Positions 17,380 through 25,239 of a stretch of DNA of 64,000 nucleotides are shown piece by piece. Under the pieces are notes generated by a model. That model was not told the origin of the DNA, searched no databases, and saw only the letters and a program-made list of their open reading frames with translations. Origin of the DNA: Solirubrobacter pauli (GTDB taxonomy: Bacteria > Actinomycetota > Thermoleophilia > Solirubrobacterales > Solirubrobacteraceae). Every line of letters starts with the position of its first letter. Within the stretch, counting starts at the first letter, position 1. The translations under genes and the position numbers were made by a program. The DNA is taken from the NCBI RefSeq assembly GCF_003633755.1, contig NZ_RBIL01000001.1:2031426-2095425 (forward strand), in the 5' to 3' direction.

Positions 17380-18144
17380 ATGACGGCGATCTGCAGCATC
17401 TGTGGGCAGGAGCACCCGCTGGCCGAGATGGTGACGGCCCACATCGAGCCCGAGGACGTCCCCGCCGATGCCCGCGGCGCCACGCCGGAGCGCCAGGACT
17501 GGTGGCTGGCGGACGGCGAGGCGCTGCACGCCGAGCACCCGCGCTCGTTCTTCATCCCCACCCGCGAGCGGCGCGAGGCGCTGCGCCGCGGCGAGCTGAT
17601 CAAGCTCGAGTTCCAGTACGGCCCGCACGCGGACAGCGAGGGCGAGGGCCACATCGAGCGGATGTGGGTCGAGGTGGCCGGGCCCGGCGAGGGCATCCTG
17701 CGCAACGGGCCGTTCCGGATCCAGGGGCTCGAGCTGGGCGACCACGTGACCTACGCGCCCGAGCACGTGATCTCGATCGACTACGGCGACGACGAGCTCG
17801 GCTACGCGCAGGCCGAACGCCCGATCGTCGACGAGAACGTCCTGCTCGAGGACCGCGCGCCGGACGTCGTGGCGCGGGCGCCCGGGCCGGACGGCGCCGA
17901 CGTGTGGTGGATGCTCGTGCGCGAGGACTCCTCGCAGCCGGTCCAGGAGCGCATCAACCTGCTCACCGACCGCTTCCCGGCGCTGGCCGAGCCGCTGCGC
18001 GCCGGCGCGGGCGTATGGGAGCGCGACGGCGAGGCGTACCGGCGCGTGGACGAGACCACCGGTGAATGGCCGTCGCTGCTGGCGTTCCTCGCCGACGCGG
18101 CCGAGCGGCTCCACCGTTCGGAGGACCAAGACACTCCGGATTGA
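17380..18144 (+). CDS. Uncharacterised protein with N-terminal Cys-x-x-Cys and DUF2314-like core
   Basis: 254 residues, acidic, no signal peptide or membrane segment. Residues 5-8 are CSIC, a possible zinc knuckle. The core (about 65-120) reads KLEFQYGP, then HIERMWVEVAGPGEGILRNGP and LELGDHVTYAPEHVISID, which resembles the DUF2314/DUF2185 group in which a short E-x-MWVEV motif is followed by a loop and an NxP; members often occur with polymorphic toxin immunity genes, but no toxin is nearby. I do not assign a function. The gene stands alone in the gap after the divergent cyclic-di-GMP gene; the RTX-like gene starts 38 bases after its stop. Confidence 0.62.
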   Translation: MTAICSICGQEHPLAEMVTAHIEPEDVPADARGATPERQDWWLADGEALHAEHPRSFFIPTRERREALRRGELIKLEFQYGPHADSEGEGHIERMWVEVAGPGEGILRNGPFRIQGLELGDHVTYAPEHVISIDYGDDELGYAQAERPIVDENVLLEDRAPDVVARAPGPDGADVWWMLVREDSSQPVQERINLLTDRFPALAEPLRAGAGVWERDGEAYRRVDETTGEWPSLLAFLADAAERLHRSEDQDTPD

Positions 18145-18181
18145 CGACGCCACGGCCCCGCGTTCGCGAGACGGTGCGCGG

Positions 18182-19657
18182 ATGCTGTTGCGCATCCTCC
18201 CCACCGCCGTCGCGGCGCTCGCGCTGCTCGCCGCGCCCGCGTACGCGACCAAGGCCGAGCTCTCCCCCGACGGCCAGTTCCTCGACATCACCGAAAGCGC
18301 CCCCGGAGAGGTCAACCGGCTGCTCGCCAGCGTGCACCGCGAGGGCGCCGGGCTCCGCATCGAGCTGATCGACGACCAGCCCGTGGCCGCCGGCCGCGGC
18401 TGCACGCACGACGCCCAGTTCGGCGTCACCCGCTGCGCCGATCCGGTGCAGCAGGTCCGTGCCTTCCTCGGCGGCGGCAACGACCGCTTCCAGGTCACCG
18501 AGATCGCCACGGACGTCACCTTCGGCGCGGGCGCGCTGGCGGTCGACCTCGGCGACGGCAGCGACGAGTTCCTCTCGCGCGACACGAACGCCACCGCGGT
18601 CGTCCAGGGCGGCCCGGGCAACGACACGTTCGAGGGCGGCCTCAACGTCGACCACTTCTTCGGCGGCGAGGGCGACGACACGCTCAAGGGCGGCCAGGGC
18701 GGTGACGAGCTGCGCGGCGAGGGCGGCAACGACCTCCTCGTCGGCGACGGGCCGTCCGCGTTCGGCGTCTTCGGCGACGTGCTCGACGGCGGCGCCGGCA
18801 TCGATACCGTCGACGACTACGTGTCCTCGTCCGGCGCGCCGGACGCGCCGCCGATCGCGATCGCCCTCGACGGAGCCGCCAACGACGGGCGCGCGGGCGA
18901 GGGCGACAACCTGCTCGCCGTCGAGCGGATCGCCTCCGACTCGGCCGGCACGTTCACCGGCGACGCGGGCGACAACGAGTTCACCGCGCCCGAGGTCGGC
19001 CGCGCGAGCACGCTGCTCGGCCTCGGGGGCAACGACACGCTGATCGCCGGCGACGCGCACGGCGACACCGTGGACGGCGGCGCCGGCGACGACCAGATCG
19101 ACGGCGGCTTCGGCGACGACAAGCTCGTCGGCGGACCGGGCCGCGACATCGTCAACGGCGATCGCAAGCTGCGCTGCAACGAGTACCACTGCGACTACTT
19201 CGGGCTCGGCAACGACACGATCGACGTGCGCGACGGCGAGGTCGACTCGGTCACTTGCGGACCGGGCACGGACCGCGTCGTCGCCGACGCCGACGACACC
19301 GTCGCCGCCGACTGCGAGACCGTCGAGCGCGCGCCCGCGACCGGCGGCCCGGAGGTCAAGACCAAGGGCCCGCAGCCGAGCGGAGCGACCGCGACCGTGA
19401 AGAAGGTCAAGCTCGCGAAGGCGCTGAAGTCAGGGCTCCGCGTCACCGTCAGCGCCGTCACCGGCACGGTCAAGCTGACCGCCAAGCGGGGCTCCAAGAC
19501 GGTTGCGTCCGGCTCGGCGAAGGCGTCCAAGAGCGGCAAGGCGACCGTCAAGCTGCGGTTCACCAAGGCCGCACGGAAGGCGCTCAAGCGCAAGCGCTCG
19601 GTGAAGCTGAAGATCAGCGGCGGCGGCGTCTCGCTGACGTACACGCTCAAGCGCTGA
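18182..19657 (+). CDS. Secreted RTX-like calcium-binding repeat protein with basic C-terminal module
   Basis: 491 residues from the ATG at 18182, chosen because it starts a clean signal peptide (MLLRILPTAVAALALLAAPAYA). About 100-330 holds irregular nonapeptide repeats of the hemolysin type (GGPGNDTFEGG, GGEGDDTLKGG, GGAGDDQIDGG), which bind calcium in a parallel beta roll. After a Cys-bearing segment (LRCNEYHC and CGPGTDR) the final 100 residues are rich in Lys, Ser and Ala and look like an immunoglobulin-like adhesive or polymer-binding module. No type I secretion genes are near, and the signal peptide indicates Sec export. Function outside the cell is unknown. Confidence 0.85.
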   Translation: MLLRILPTAVAALALLAAPAYATKAELSPDGQFLDITESAPGEVNRLLASVHREGAGLRIELIDDQPVAAGRGCTHDAQFGVTRCADPVQQVRAFLGGGNDRFQVTEIATDVTFGAGALAVDLGDGSDEFLSRDTNATAVVQGGPGNDTFEGGLNVDHFFGGEGDDTLKGGQGGDELRGEGGNDLLVGDGPSAFGVFGDVLDGGAGIDTVDDYVSSSGAPDAPPIAIALDGAANDGRAGEGDNLLAVERIASDSAGTFTGDAGDNEFTAPEVGRASTLLGLGGNDTLIAGDAHGDTVDGGAGDDQIDGGFGDDKLVGGPGRDIVNGDRKLRCNEYHCDYFGLGNDTIDVRDGEVDSVTCGPGTDRVVADADDTVAADCETVERAPATGGPEVKTKGPQPSGATATVKKVKLAKALKSGLRVTVSAVTGTVKLTAKRGSKTVASGSAKASKSGKATVKLRFTKAARKALKRKRSVKLKISGGGVSLTYTLKR

Positions 19658-19663
19658 CGTACT

Positions 19664-19705
19664 CCCGGGGGAGCAGCCGCGGCAGCGGGAAGTGACTCCC
19701 CCGGG
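19664..19705 (+). terminator. Possible hairpin after the RTX-like gene
   Basis: Inverted repeat CCCGGGGGAG/CTCCCCCGGG (19664-19673 with 19696-19705) with a 22-base loop, starting 6 bases past the stop. The long loop makes it a weak terminator candidate; it could also affect translation of the next gene. Confidence 0.4.
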
Positions 19706-19744
19706 CCGATGTGCGAACGGGCCGTGACGACGACGATCCCCGGC

Positions 19745-21727
19745 ATGCTCGAACGCCTAGGGAAACTCACCGCGTCGCGGCCCAAGCGCACGCTCGTCCT
19801 GCTGCTCGCCTTCATCGTCCTGGCGGGCGTCGTGGGCGGCCCCGTCGCGGGCCGGATGCAGGGCGGCGACGGCTTCACGTCGCAAGCCTCCGAATCCGCC
19901 CAGGCCGAGCGCCAGCTCGAACGGGCGACCGGCGAGGCGACCGCGCCGGGCATCGTCCTGATCGCCCGGGACGGCCAGGCGCAGGCCGCCGCCGACACGC
20001 TCGGCCAGGTGGCCGGCGTCGCCCGCGCCGAAGTCGGACCGCGGTCGCAGGACGGCGCCACGCGACTCGTGACCGGCACGCTGCGAGCGGGCGTGGATGA
20101 CGAGGTCGTCGCCGAGGACGTCCTCGCCGCCTTCGAGGACCGACGCGACGTGACCGTGGGCGGCGGCGCCGTGATGGGCGCCCAGCTCGGGGAGACGATC
20201 TCCGAGGACCTCGGGCGGGCCGAGATGCTCGCGTTCCCGCTGCTGTTGCTGCTCTCGCTGCTGTTCTTCCGCGGTCGCGCCGCCGCCCTCCCGCTCGTCG
20301 TCGGCATCACCACCGTGCTCGGCACGTTCCTCGTGCTGACCGGCGTGAACGAGCTCTACGGCCTGAACGTCTTCGCCCTGAACCTCGTGATCGGTCTCGG
20401 GCTCGGGCTCGCGATCGACTACACGCTGTTCCTCGTCACCCGCTTCCGCGAGGAGCTGCGCGCCGGCGCCGAGCCGCGCGCCGCCGTGCGCACGACGATG
20501 CTGACCGCCGGACGCACCGTCGCCTTCAGCGCCGCCACCGTGGCCGCCGCACTCGGCGCGCTGACCCTGTTCCCGCTCGGCTTCGCGGAGTCGATGGGGA
20601 TCGCCGGCGCGAGCGTCGCGGTCGTCGCCGGCGTCGCCTCGCTGATCGTCTCGCCGGCTTTGCTCGCCCTCTGGGGCCGCACGCTGCTCCCGAAGCGCGA
20701 CGTCGCCGACGGCACCGACCGCTGGCACCGCCTCGCGCACGCCGTCATGCGCCGCCCCGGCGCGATCGCGCTGGTCACGGCCGCCGTGATGCTGGTCGCC
20801 GCCTTCCCCGCGGTCGGCGTCCAGTGGACCCCGGTCGACGGCACCGCCCTCCCCACCGACAAGAGCGCCCGCGTCGTCTTCGATGCCATCGAGCGCGACT
20901 TCGGCGGCTCCGGCTCCACGCCCGTCACCGTCGCCGCGACGTCCGCGTCGCCGGATGCGGTGCGCGCCTTCGCGGAGCAGATCGGCGCGGAGGCGCAGGC
21001 CCTCCCGGGCGACACGTGGCGCCTGACCGTGGACGTGCCCGGCGACCCGACCGGCGAGCGCGCCCGGGACACCGTCGCCGGCATCCGCGCCCTCGACCCG
21101 CCGTTCGCCACCGCCGTCACCGGTCCCGCGGCGAAGTTCATCGACCAGCAGGCGACGATCGGCTCCCGCCTGCCGCTCGCCATCGGCGTCCTCGGCCTGC
21201 TCACGTTCGCGCTGCTGTGGCTGATGACCGGCTCGGTCGTGCTGCCGCTGAAGGCGATCGTCATGAACGCGCTGACCGTCGGCGCCGCCCTCGCGCCGCT
21301 GGTGCTGCTCTACGACGGCGTCGAGCCGACCGACTTCCTCGTCGCCGCCGCGCTGATCTTCGCCCTCTCCACCGACTACGGCGTGTTCCTGCTGGGCCGC
21401 ATCAAGGAGGCGCGCGACCACGGCGAGAGCGAGCGCGAGGCGGTCGCCGTCGGCATCGCCCGCACCGGCAAGGTCGTCACCGCCGCGGCGATCCTGCTCG
21501 CGGTCGCGATCGGCGCGTTCTCGACGAGCTCGATCCCGTTCATCCAGCAGATCGGCATCGCCGTCGCCACCGGCGTCCTGCTCGACGCGTTCATCGTGCG
21601 GACGCTGCTCGTGCCGTCGCTGATGGCGCTCCTGGGCAAGTGGAACTGGTGCTCGCCGAAGCCGCTGCGCCGTCTGCACGCCCGCGTCGGCATCAGCGAG
21701 GGCGGCCCGGCCCCCGCGGCCGCCTGA
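19745..21727 (+). CDS. MMPL/RND-family membrane exporter (first of three)
   Basis: About 660 residues from the ATG at 19745 (MLERLGKLTASRPKRTLVLL, the usual amphipathic start of this family; an ATG at 19709 is possible). One N-terminal helix, a soluble loop, five helices, a linker, then the pattern repeats: the two-fold MMPL layout with about 12 helices. The proton-relay type motif LGLGLAIDYTLFLVTRFREE is present in the first half and ALSTDYGVFLLGRIKEAR in the second. MMPL proteins export lipids or hydrophobic compounds using the proton gradient; the cargo is not predictable. A histidine kinase gene starts 13 bases downstream, so the exporter is probably co-regulated with or by that two-component system. 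Confidence 0.9.
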   Translation: MLERLGKLTASRPKRTLVLLLAFIVLAGVVGGPVAGRMQGGDGFTSQASESAQAERQLERATGEATAPGIVLIARDGQAQAAADTLGQVAGVARAEVGPRSQDGATRLVTGTLRAGVDDEVVAEDVLAAFEDRRDVTVGGGAVMGAQLGETISEDLGRAEMLAFPLLLLLSLLFFRGRAAALPLVVGITTVLGTFLVLTGVNELYGLNVFALNLVIGLGLGLAIDYTLFLVTRFREELRAGAEPRAAVRTTMLTAGRTVAFSAATVAAALGALTLFPLGFAESMGIAGASVAVVAGVASLIVSPALLALWGRTLLPKRDVADGTDRWHRLAHAVMRRPGAIALVTAAVMLVAAFPAVGVQWTPVDGTALPTDKSARVVFDAIERDFGGSGSTPVTVAATSASPDAVRAFAEQIGAEAQALPGDTWRLTVDVPGDPTGERARDTVAGIRALDPPFATAVTGPAAKFIDQQATIGSRLPLAIGVLGLLTFALLWLMTGSVVLPLKAIVMNALTVGAALAPLVLLYDGVEPTDFLVAAALIFALSTDYGVFLLGRIKEARDHGESEREAVAVGIARTGKVVTAAAILLAVAIGAFSTSSIPFIQQIGIAVATGVLLDAFIVRTLLVPSLMALLGKWNWCSPKPLRRLHARVGISEGGPAPAAA

Positions 21728-21740
21728 CAGGATCCGCTTC

Positions 21741-22937
21741 GTGAACCCGACGCTGAAGCGCTGGCTCCCCGTCCTGGTCCTGCCGCCGATCCTGCTGCTC
21801 GACGGCCTGCTGTCGGACAGCGGCGGCAACGACCAGGACGTCAACGCGCTCGGCGTCGTCATCACCTACCTCGCCGTGCTCCCGCTGCTGTGGCGGGAGC
21901 GGCTCGGGTTCTTCGCGCTGGCCCCGTTGCTCGTCGGCGGAGTGGTCGCGCTGCTGTGGAGCTACGGGCCCGGGACCACGGTCGTCGCGATTCCGGCCTG
22001 GGCGTTGTTCGAGCTGGCCCGCCGGAACGGCCGGCGCGAGACGATCATCGCGGCGGTCGCGCTTCCGCCCTGCGTGCTGGCGAGCCTGCTCCCGTTCCAC
22101 ATGAGCGGCGCGGAGATGATCTCGACGCTGCTGCGCAACCTGGCGCTGTGCGAGCTCGCGTTGGCCGTCGGCTACGTGATGTGGCACAACCGCACCGCGC
22201 TCGCGCGCGACCGGGCCGCGCACGACGCCGACTCCGAGCGCCGGCTGGGGGAGGAGCGGCTGCGGATCGCGCGTGAGGTGCACGACGTGGTCGCGCACGC
22301 GATGGTCGCCATCAACGTGCAGTCGGGCGTCGCCGCGCACCTGCTCGACCAGGACACCGAGCAGGCGCGCGAGGCGCTCCTGCAGATCAAGCGCACGAGC
22401 GGCGAGGCGCTCAACGACCTGCGCGCCACGCTCGGCGTGCTGCGCGATCCCGACCAGGCCGCGCCGGTCGGGCCGACCGCCGGGCTGGAGGACCTCGACA
22501 CGGTCGCCGCCCAGCTGCGCGCGGCGGGGGTGGAGGTCACGATCGACGTGGCGGGTGCAGAGCTGGTCCCGACGCCGGTCGGGTCGGCGAGCTACCGGAT
22601 CGTGCAGGAGGCGCTGACGAACGTGCTGCGCCACGCGCACGCCAGGCGCGCCACGGTGATGGTGCGGGCCGACCCGGAGACGCTGTCGCTCGTCATCACC
22701 GACGACGGCGTCGGCGGTCCGTACGTGCCGCCCGACCTGAGCGAGGAGTGGGGCGGCGAGGAGCCCCCGCCACGCCGCCGTCCGAGCACGAACGGCGGCG
22801 GCTCGGGCGCGGGTGTGCGCGGGATGCGCGAGCGCGCGACGGCGCTCGGGGGCGTCCTCGCCGCGGGCCCGGCCGAAGGCGGCGGCTGGCGCGTGGAGGC
22901 GGCGCTGCCGCTCGCACCCGCCCGGAGCGCCTCGTGA
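21741..22937 (+). CDS. NarL-type sensor histidine kinase
   Basis: 398 residues, GTG start. The first 150 residues contain about four to five hydrophobic segments, so it senses at or in the membrane. The dimerisation/phosphoacceptor HisKA_3 region reads LRIAREVHDVVAHAMVAI with phosphorylatable H181. The ATPase part has VQEALTNVLRHAHA (N box), VITDDGVGG (G1) and GGGSGAGVRGMRERATALGG (G2). Its stop overlaps the GTG of the response regulator gene by four bases (GTGA), showing a matched pair. The signal is unknown; location next to an MMPL exporter suggests envelope or drug stress. Confidence 0.93.
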   Translation: MNPTLKRWLPVLVLPPILLLDGLLSDSGGNDQDVNALGVVITYLAVLPLLWRERLGFFALAPLLVGGVVALLWSYGPGTTVVAIPAWALFELARRNGRRETIIAAVALPPCVLASLLPFHMSGAEMISTLLRNLALCELALAVGYVMWHNRTALARDRAAHDADSERRLGEERLRIAREVHDVVAHAMVAINVQSGVAAHLLDQDTEQAREALLQIKRTSGEALNDLRATLGVLRDPDQAAPVGPTAGLEDLDTVAAQLRAAGVEVTIDVAGAELVPTPVGSASYRIVQEALTNVLRHAHARRATVMVRADPETLSLVITDDGVGGPYVPPDLSEEWGGEEPPPRRRPSTNGGGSGAGVRGMRERATALGGVLAAGPAEGGGWRVEAALPLAPARSAS

Positions 22938-23599
22938 CCCGCGTCCTGCTCGCCGACGACCAGGCGCTCGTGCGGGCCGGCTTCAAGGCCTTGCTCGCCT
23001 CGCAGCCGGACATCGACGTCGTCGGCGAGGCCGCCGACGGCGTCGAGGCGCTGCGCCTCGCTCGCGCCGAGCGGCCCGACATCGTGCTGATGGACGTGCG
23101 CATGCCGCGCATGGACGGGCTCGAGGCGACGCAGCAGATCACCGCCGACCGCACCCTCGTCGGCACCCGCGTGATCGTGCTCACCACCTTCGAGCTCGAC
23201 GAGTACGTGTTCGGCGCGCTGCGCGCCGGCGCGTCGGGCTTCCTGCTCAAGGACATCGACCCGCCGGACCTGCTGAGCGCCGTCCGCGTGGTCGCCGGGG
23301 GCGACGCGCTGCTCGCGCCGCGGCTCACCCGGCGCCTGATCGAGGCGTTCGTCGCCCAGGACCGTGCCGTGGTCGTCGAAGGCGACGAGCTGGCCGAGCT
23401 GACGCCGCGTGAGCGCGAGGTGCTGGCGCTCGTCGGCCGCGGGCTCTCGAACGCCGAGATCGCCGACACGCTCGTGCTGTCGCCCCTGACCGCCAAGACG
23501 CACGTCGCGCGGCTGTTCCAGAAGCTCGACGCGCGCGACCGGGCCCAGCTCGTCGTGCTCGCGTACGAGTCGGGCCTGGTCGTCCCGGGGACCGGCTAG
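22934..23599 (+). CDS. LuxR/NarL-family response regulator
   Basis: 221 residues, GTG start set by the GTGA overlap with the kinase. The receiver domain has the acidic pair ADD (8-9), phospho-acceptor D54 in VLMDVRMP, T-T after LTTF, and K in FLLKD. The C-terminal LuxR helix-turn-helix reads LTPREREVLALVGRGLSNAEIADTL. It should bind DNA once phosphorylated by the adjacent kinase. Its last four bases, CTAG, also form the stop of the convergent downstream gene. Confidence 0.94.
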   Translation: MTRVLLADDQALVRAGFKALLASQPDIDVVGEAADGVEALRLARAERPDIVLMDVRMPRMDGLEATQQITADRTLVGTRVIVLTTFELDEYVFGALRAGASGFLLKDIDPPDLLSAVRVVAGGDALLAPRLTRRLIEAFVAQDRAVVVEGDELAELTPREREVLALVGRGLSNAEIADTLVLSPLTAKTHVARLFQKLDARDRAQLVVLAYESGLVVPGTG

Positions 23600-24594
23600 C
23601 AGCCCAACGCGTCCTTGTAGGACTCGGCCACGGTGAGCGCTTTGCCGCCGACCACGGTCCCGTCGGTGGCGACGGCCTCGACGTGCTGGTGCAGCACCTC
23701 GCCGTAGTGGCCCTCGCGGTTCATCGCCTTCAGGACGGCGGAGCGCTCGACCGCGCGCAGCGCCTGCACGGCCGCGGTGCGCTCCCTGGCGGCGCCCTCG
23801 AGCCAGGTCTTGATCCACCCGCAGGACACCGCGGCCACGACGCGCGCACCGAGCTGGTAGCGGTCGCGCGGCGCGCCGTGCGTGTCGAGCGCGGCGCGGT
23901 CGAAACCGGGCGGGACCGGCAGGTCGACGAGCATCTCGTCGATCACCCGGTCGCTGCTGCCGGGCCGCACGACGCTCGCGGGCATCGCGCTCAGCCAGAC
24001 GTCGACGGACACGGCGCGCAGGCGGCCCAGCAGCTCCTCCACGCCTGGGCCGCGCAGCTCGAGCACGTACCCGTCCATCGTCCACAGCGCCGTCTGGTCG
24101 CGCGGCGAGTACTCGAACACGCGCGCCGTCGTGCCCAGCACCGCGTGGTCCGCGAGCGCTCTCGTGCTCTTGCCGCGGTCGCGCACCCACCCGGCGAGGG
24201 ACTGGTCGCGCCGCCACGACAGCTCCGCCCGGCGCACCCCGTTCTCGAACTGCATCTCGCCCGTGCCGACGTCGAACTGGTCCGCGCGCGTGACCGTCCA
24301 GCCGTCGATCAGCAGCCGGGGCACCGCCTCGGCGACCCGCACGGCCTGCGCCGCCCACGCGCGGTCGGTCCCGCCGCCGCTGCCTGACAGGAAGACGATG
24401 GTCGCCGCCAGCGCGGCGGCGACCAGCGCACCCGCGGCGGGCACCAGCCGCCGGCGCCGGCGCGGCGCCCGCCGGCGGACCGGCCGCGTGACGATCGCCT
24501 CGCGCAGCTCGGCCTCGACCGCGTCGAGCATCAGCGCGTCCAGCTCGTCGTCGGTGATCGGCGCCGCCCGGCGCACGGCTTCATCCAGGCTCAT
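23596..24594 (-). CDS. Single-pass membrane protein paired with ECF sigma factor (putative anti-sigma factor)
   Basis: 332 residues. Cytosolic residues 1-48 (MSLDEAVRRAAPITDDELDAL, then very basic RRRAPRRRRR), one membrane helix at about 50-70, then an extracytoplasmic domain of about 260 residues with two cysteines (SCGW and the terminal GC). The ATG overlaps the stop of the upstream sigma gene (ATGA), the usual layout for sigma and anti-sigma pairs. No HxxxCxxC zinc motif is seen in the cytosolic part, so it is not a classical ZAS anti-sigma; the role is inferred from position and topology. An alternative is a sigma-dependent envelope protein. Confidence 0.72.
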   Translation of the reverse strand: MSLDEAVRRAAPITDDELDALMLDAVEAELREAIVTRPVRRRAPRRRRRLVPAAGALVAAALAATIVFLSGSGGGTDRAWAAQAVRVAEAVPRLLIDGWTVTRADQFDVGTGEMQFENGVRRAELSWRRDQSLAGWVRDRGKSTRALADHAVLGTTARVFEYSPRDQTALWTMDGYVLELRGPGVEELLGRLRAVSVDVWLSAMPASVVRPGSSDRVIDEMLVDLPVPPGFDRAALDTHGAPRDRYQLGARVVAAVSCGWIKTWLEGAARERTAAVQALRAVERSAVLKAMNREGHYGEVLHQHVEAVATDGTVVGGKALTVAESYKDALGC

Positions 24595-25133
24595 GCGACG
24601 GTCTCCTGCGCGATCGTGCGGATGGTGGCTGGCTCGCCCTCCCAGCCGAGGGTGGTCAGCTCGGCGCGCAGCCGGCGTCGAGCCCGGTGCAGGCGACTGC
24701 GGACCGTGACTCCCAGCGTCCCCGTCGCGACGGCGATCTCGCTCGGCGACAGGCCCTCCCAGCCGGCGAGCAGCAGCAGCTCGCGGTCCTCGTCGGAGAG
24801 CCGCGCCAGCGCGCGCCGGATGACGCCGTCCTCGGGCTCGGCCGGCACCGCCACGGTGAGCTCGGCCGCGAGCCGGTCCGACAGCCCGCTGCGGCGCCGC
24901 TCGCCGCGGCGCTGGTTGGCGAGCACGCGCCGCGCGACGGCGAGCAGCCACGCGCGCGCCGCGTCGCCCTCAGGGACCTCGCCCAGCCGGCGCCAGACGA
25001 CCAGGAACGTCTCGGCGACGACGTCGGCCGCGTCGGCGGGCTCGTCCACGCGCCGCAGCGCGTAGCCCAGCACGAGGCGCCGGTGGGTGTCGAACAGCGC
25101 CCGGAAGCGGCGCTCGGCGTGTGATCGCTCCAT
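24591..25133 (-). CDS. ECF-type RNA polymerase sigma factor
   Basis: 180 residues from the ATG at 25133. Region 2 (about 8-75) includes FRALFDTHRRLVLGYALRR, the D-A-A-DVVAETFLVVWRR motif and ARAWLLAVARRVLANQRR. Region 4 (about 110-165) includes LARLSDEDRELLLLAGWEGLSPSEIAVATG and VRSRLHRARRRLRAEL, a helix-turn-helix for the -35 element. It has the short two-domain form of ECF sigma factors. It is coupled by ATGA to the membrane partner gene, which probably holds it inactive until an envelope signal arrives. Confidence 0.92.
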   Translation of the reverse strand: MERSHAERRFRALFDTHRRLVLGYALRRVDEPADAADVVAETFLVVWRRLGEVPEGDAARAWLLAVARRVLANQRRGERRRSGLSDRLAAELTVAVPAEPEDGVIRRALARLSDEDRELLLLAGWEGLSPSEIAVATGTLGVTVRSRLHRARRRLRAELTTLGWEGEPATIRTIAQETVA

Positions 25134-25190
25134 CGCTGGGCAGATGTCCGCCACGTCCGCGAGCGTTGCAGGCGGACCGCTTAAACGCGA

Positions 25191-25224
25191 ACGGCCGCGG
25201 TGGGCAGCAGCCCACCGCGGCCGT
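25191..25224 (-). terminator. Strong hairpin after the 1236-residue secreted protein gene
   Basis: A perfect 15-base stem (25191-25205 with 25210-25224) and 4-base loop, 15 bases beyond the stop of the large secreted protein gene. It is followed on the minus strand by GTTTAAG rather than a T-run. It also isolates that gene from the sigma factor gene downstream. Confidence 0.7.
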
Positions 25225-25239
25225 CGAGGACCTACGGGA

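Noticed and set aside
18182-19657. RTX toxin of a type I secretion system
   Set aside because: There is a Sec signal peptide and no ABC/MFP secretion genes or toxin domain nearby.
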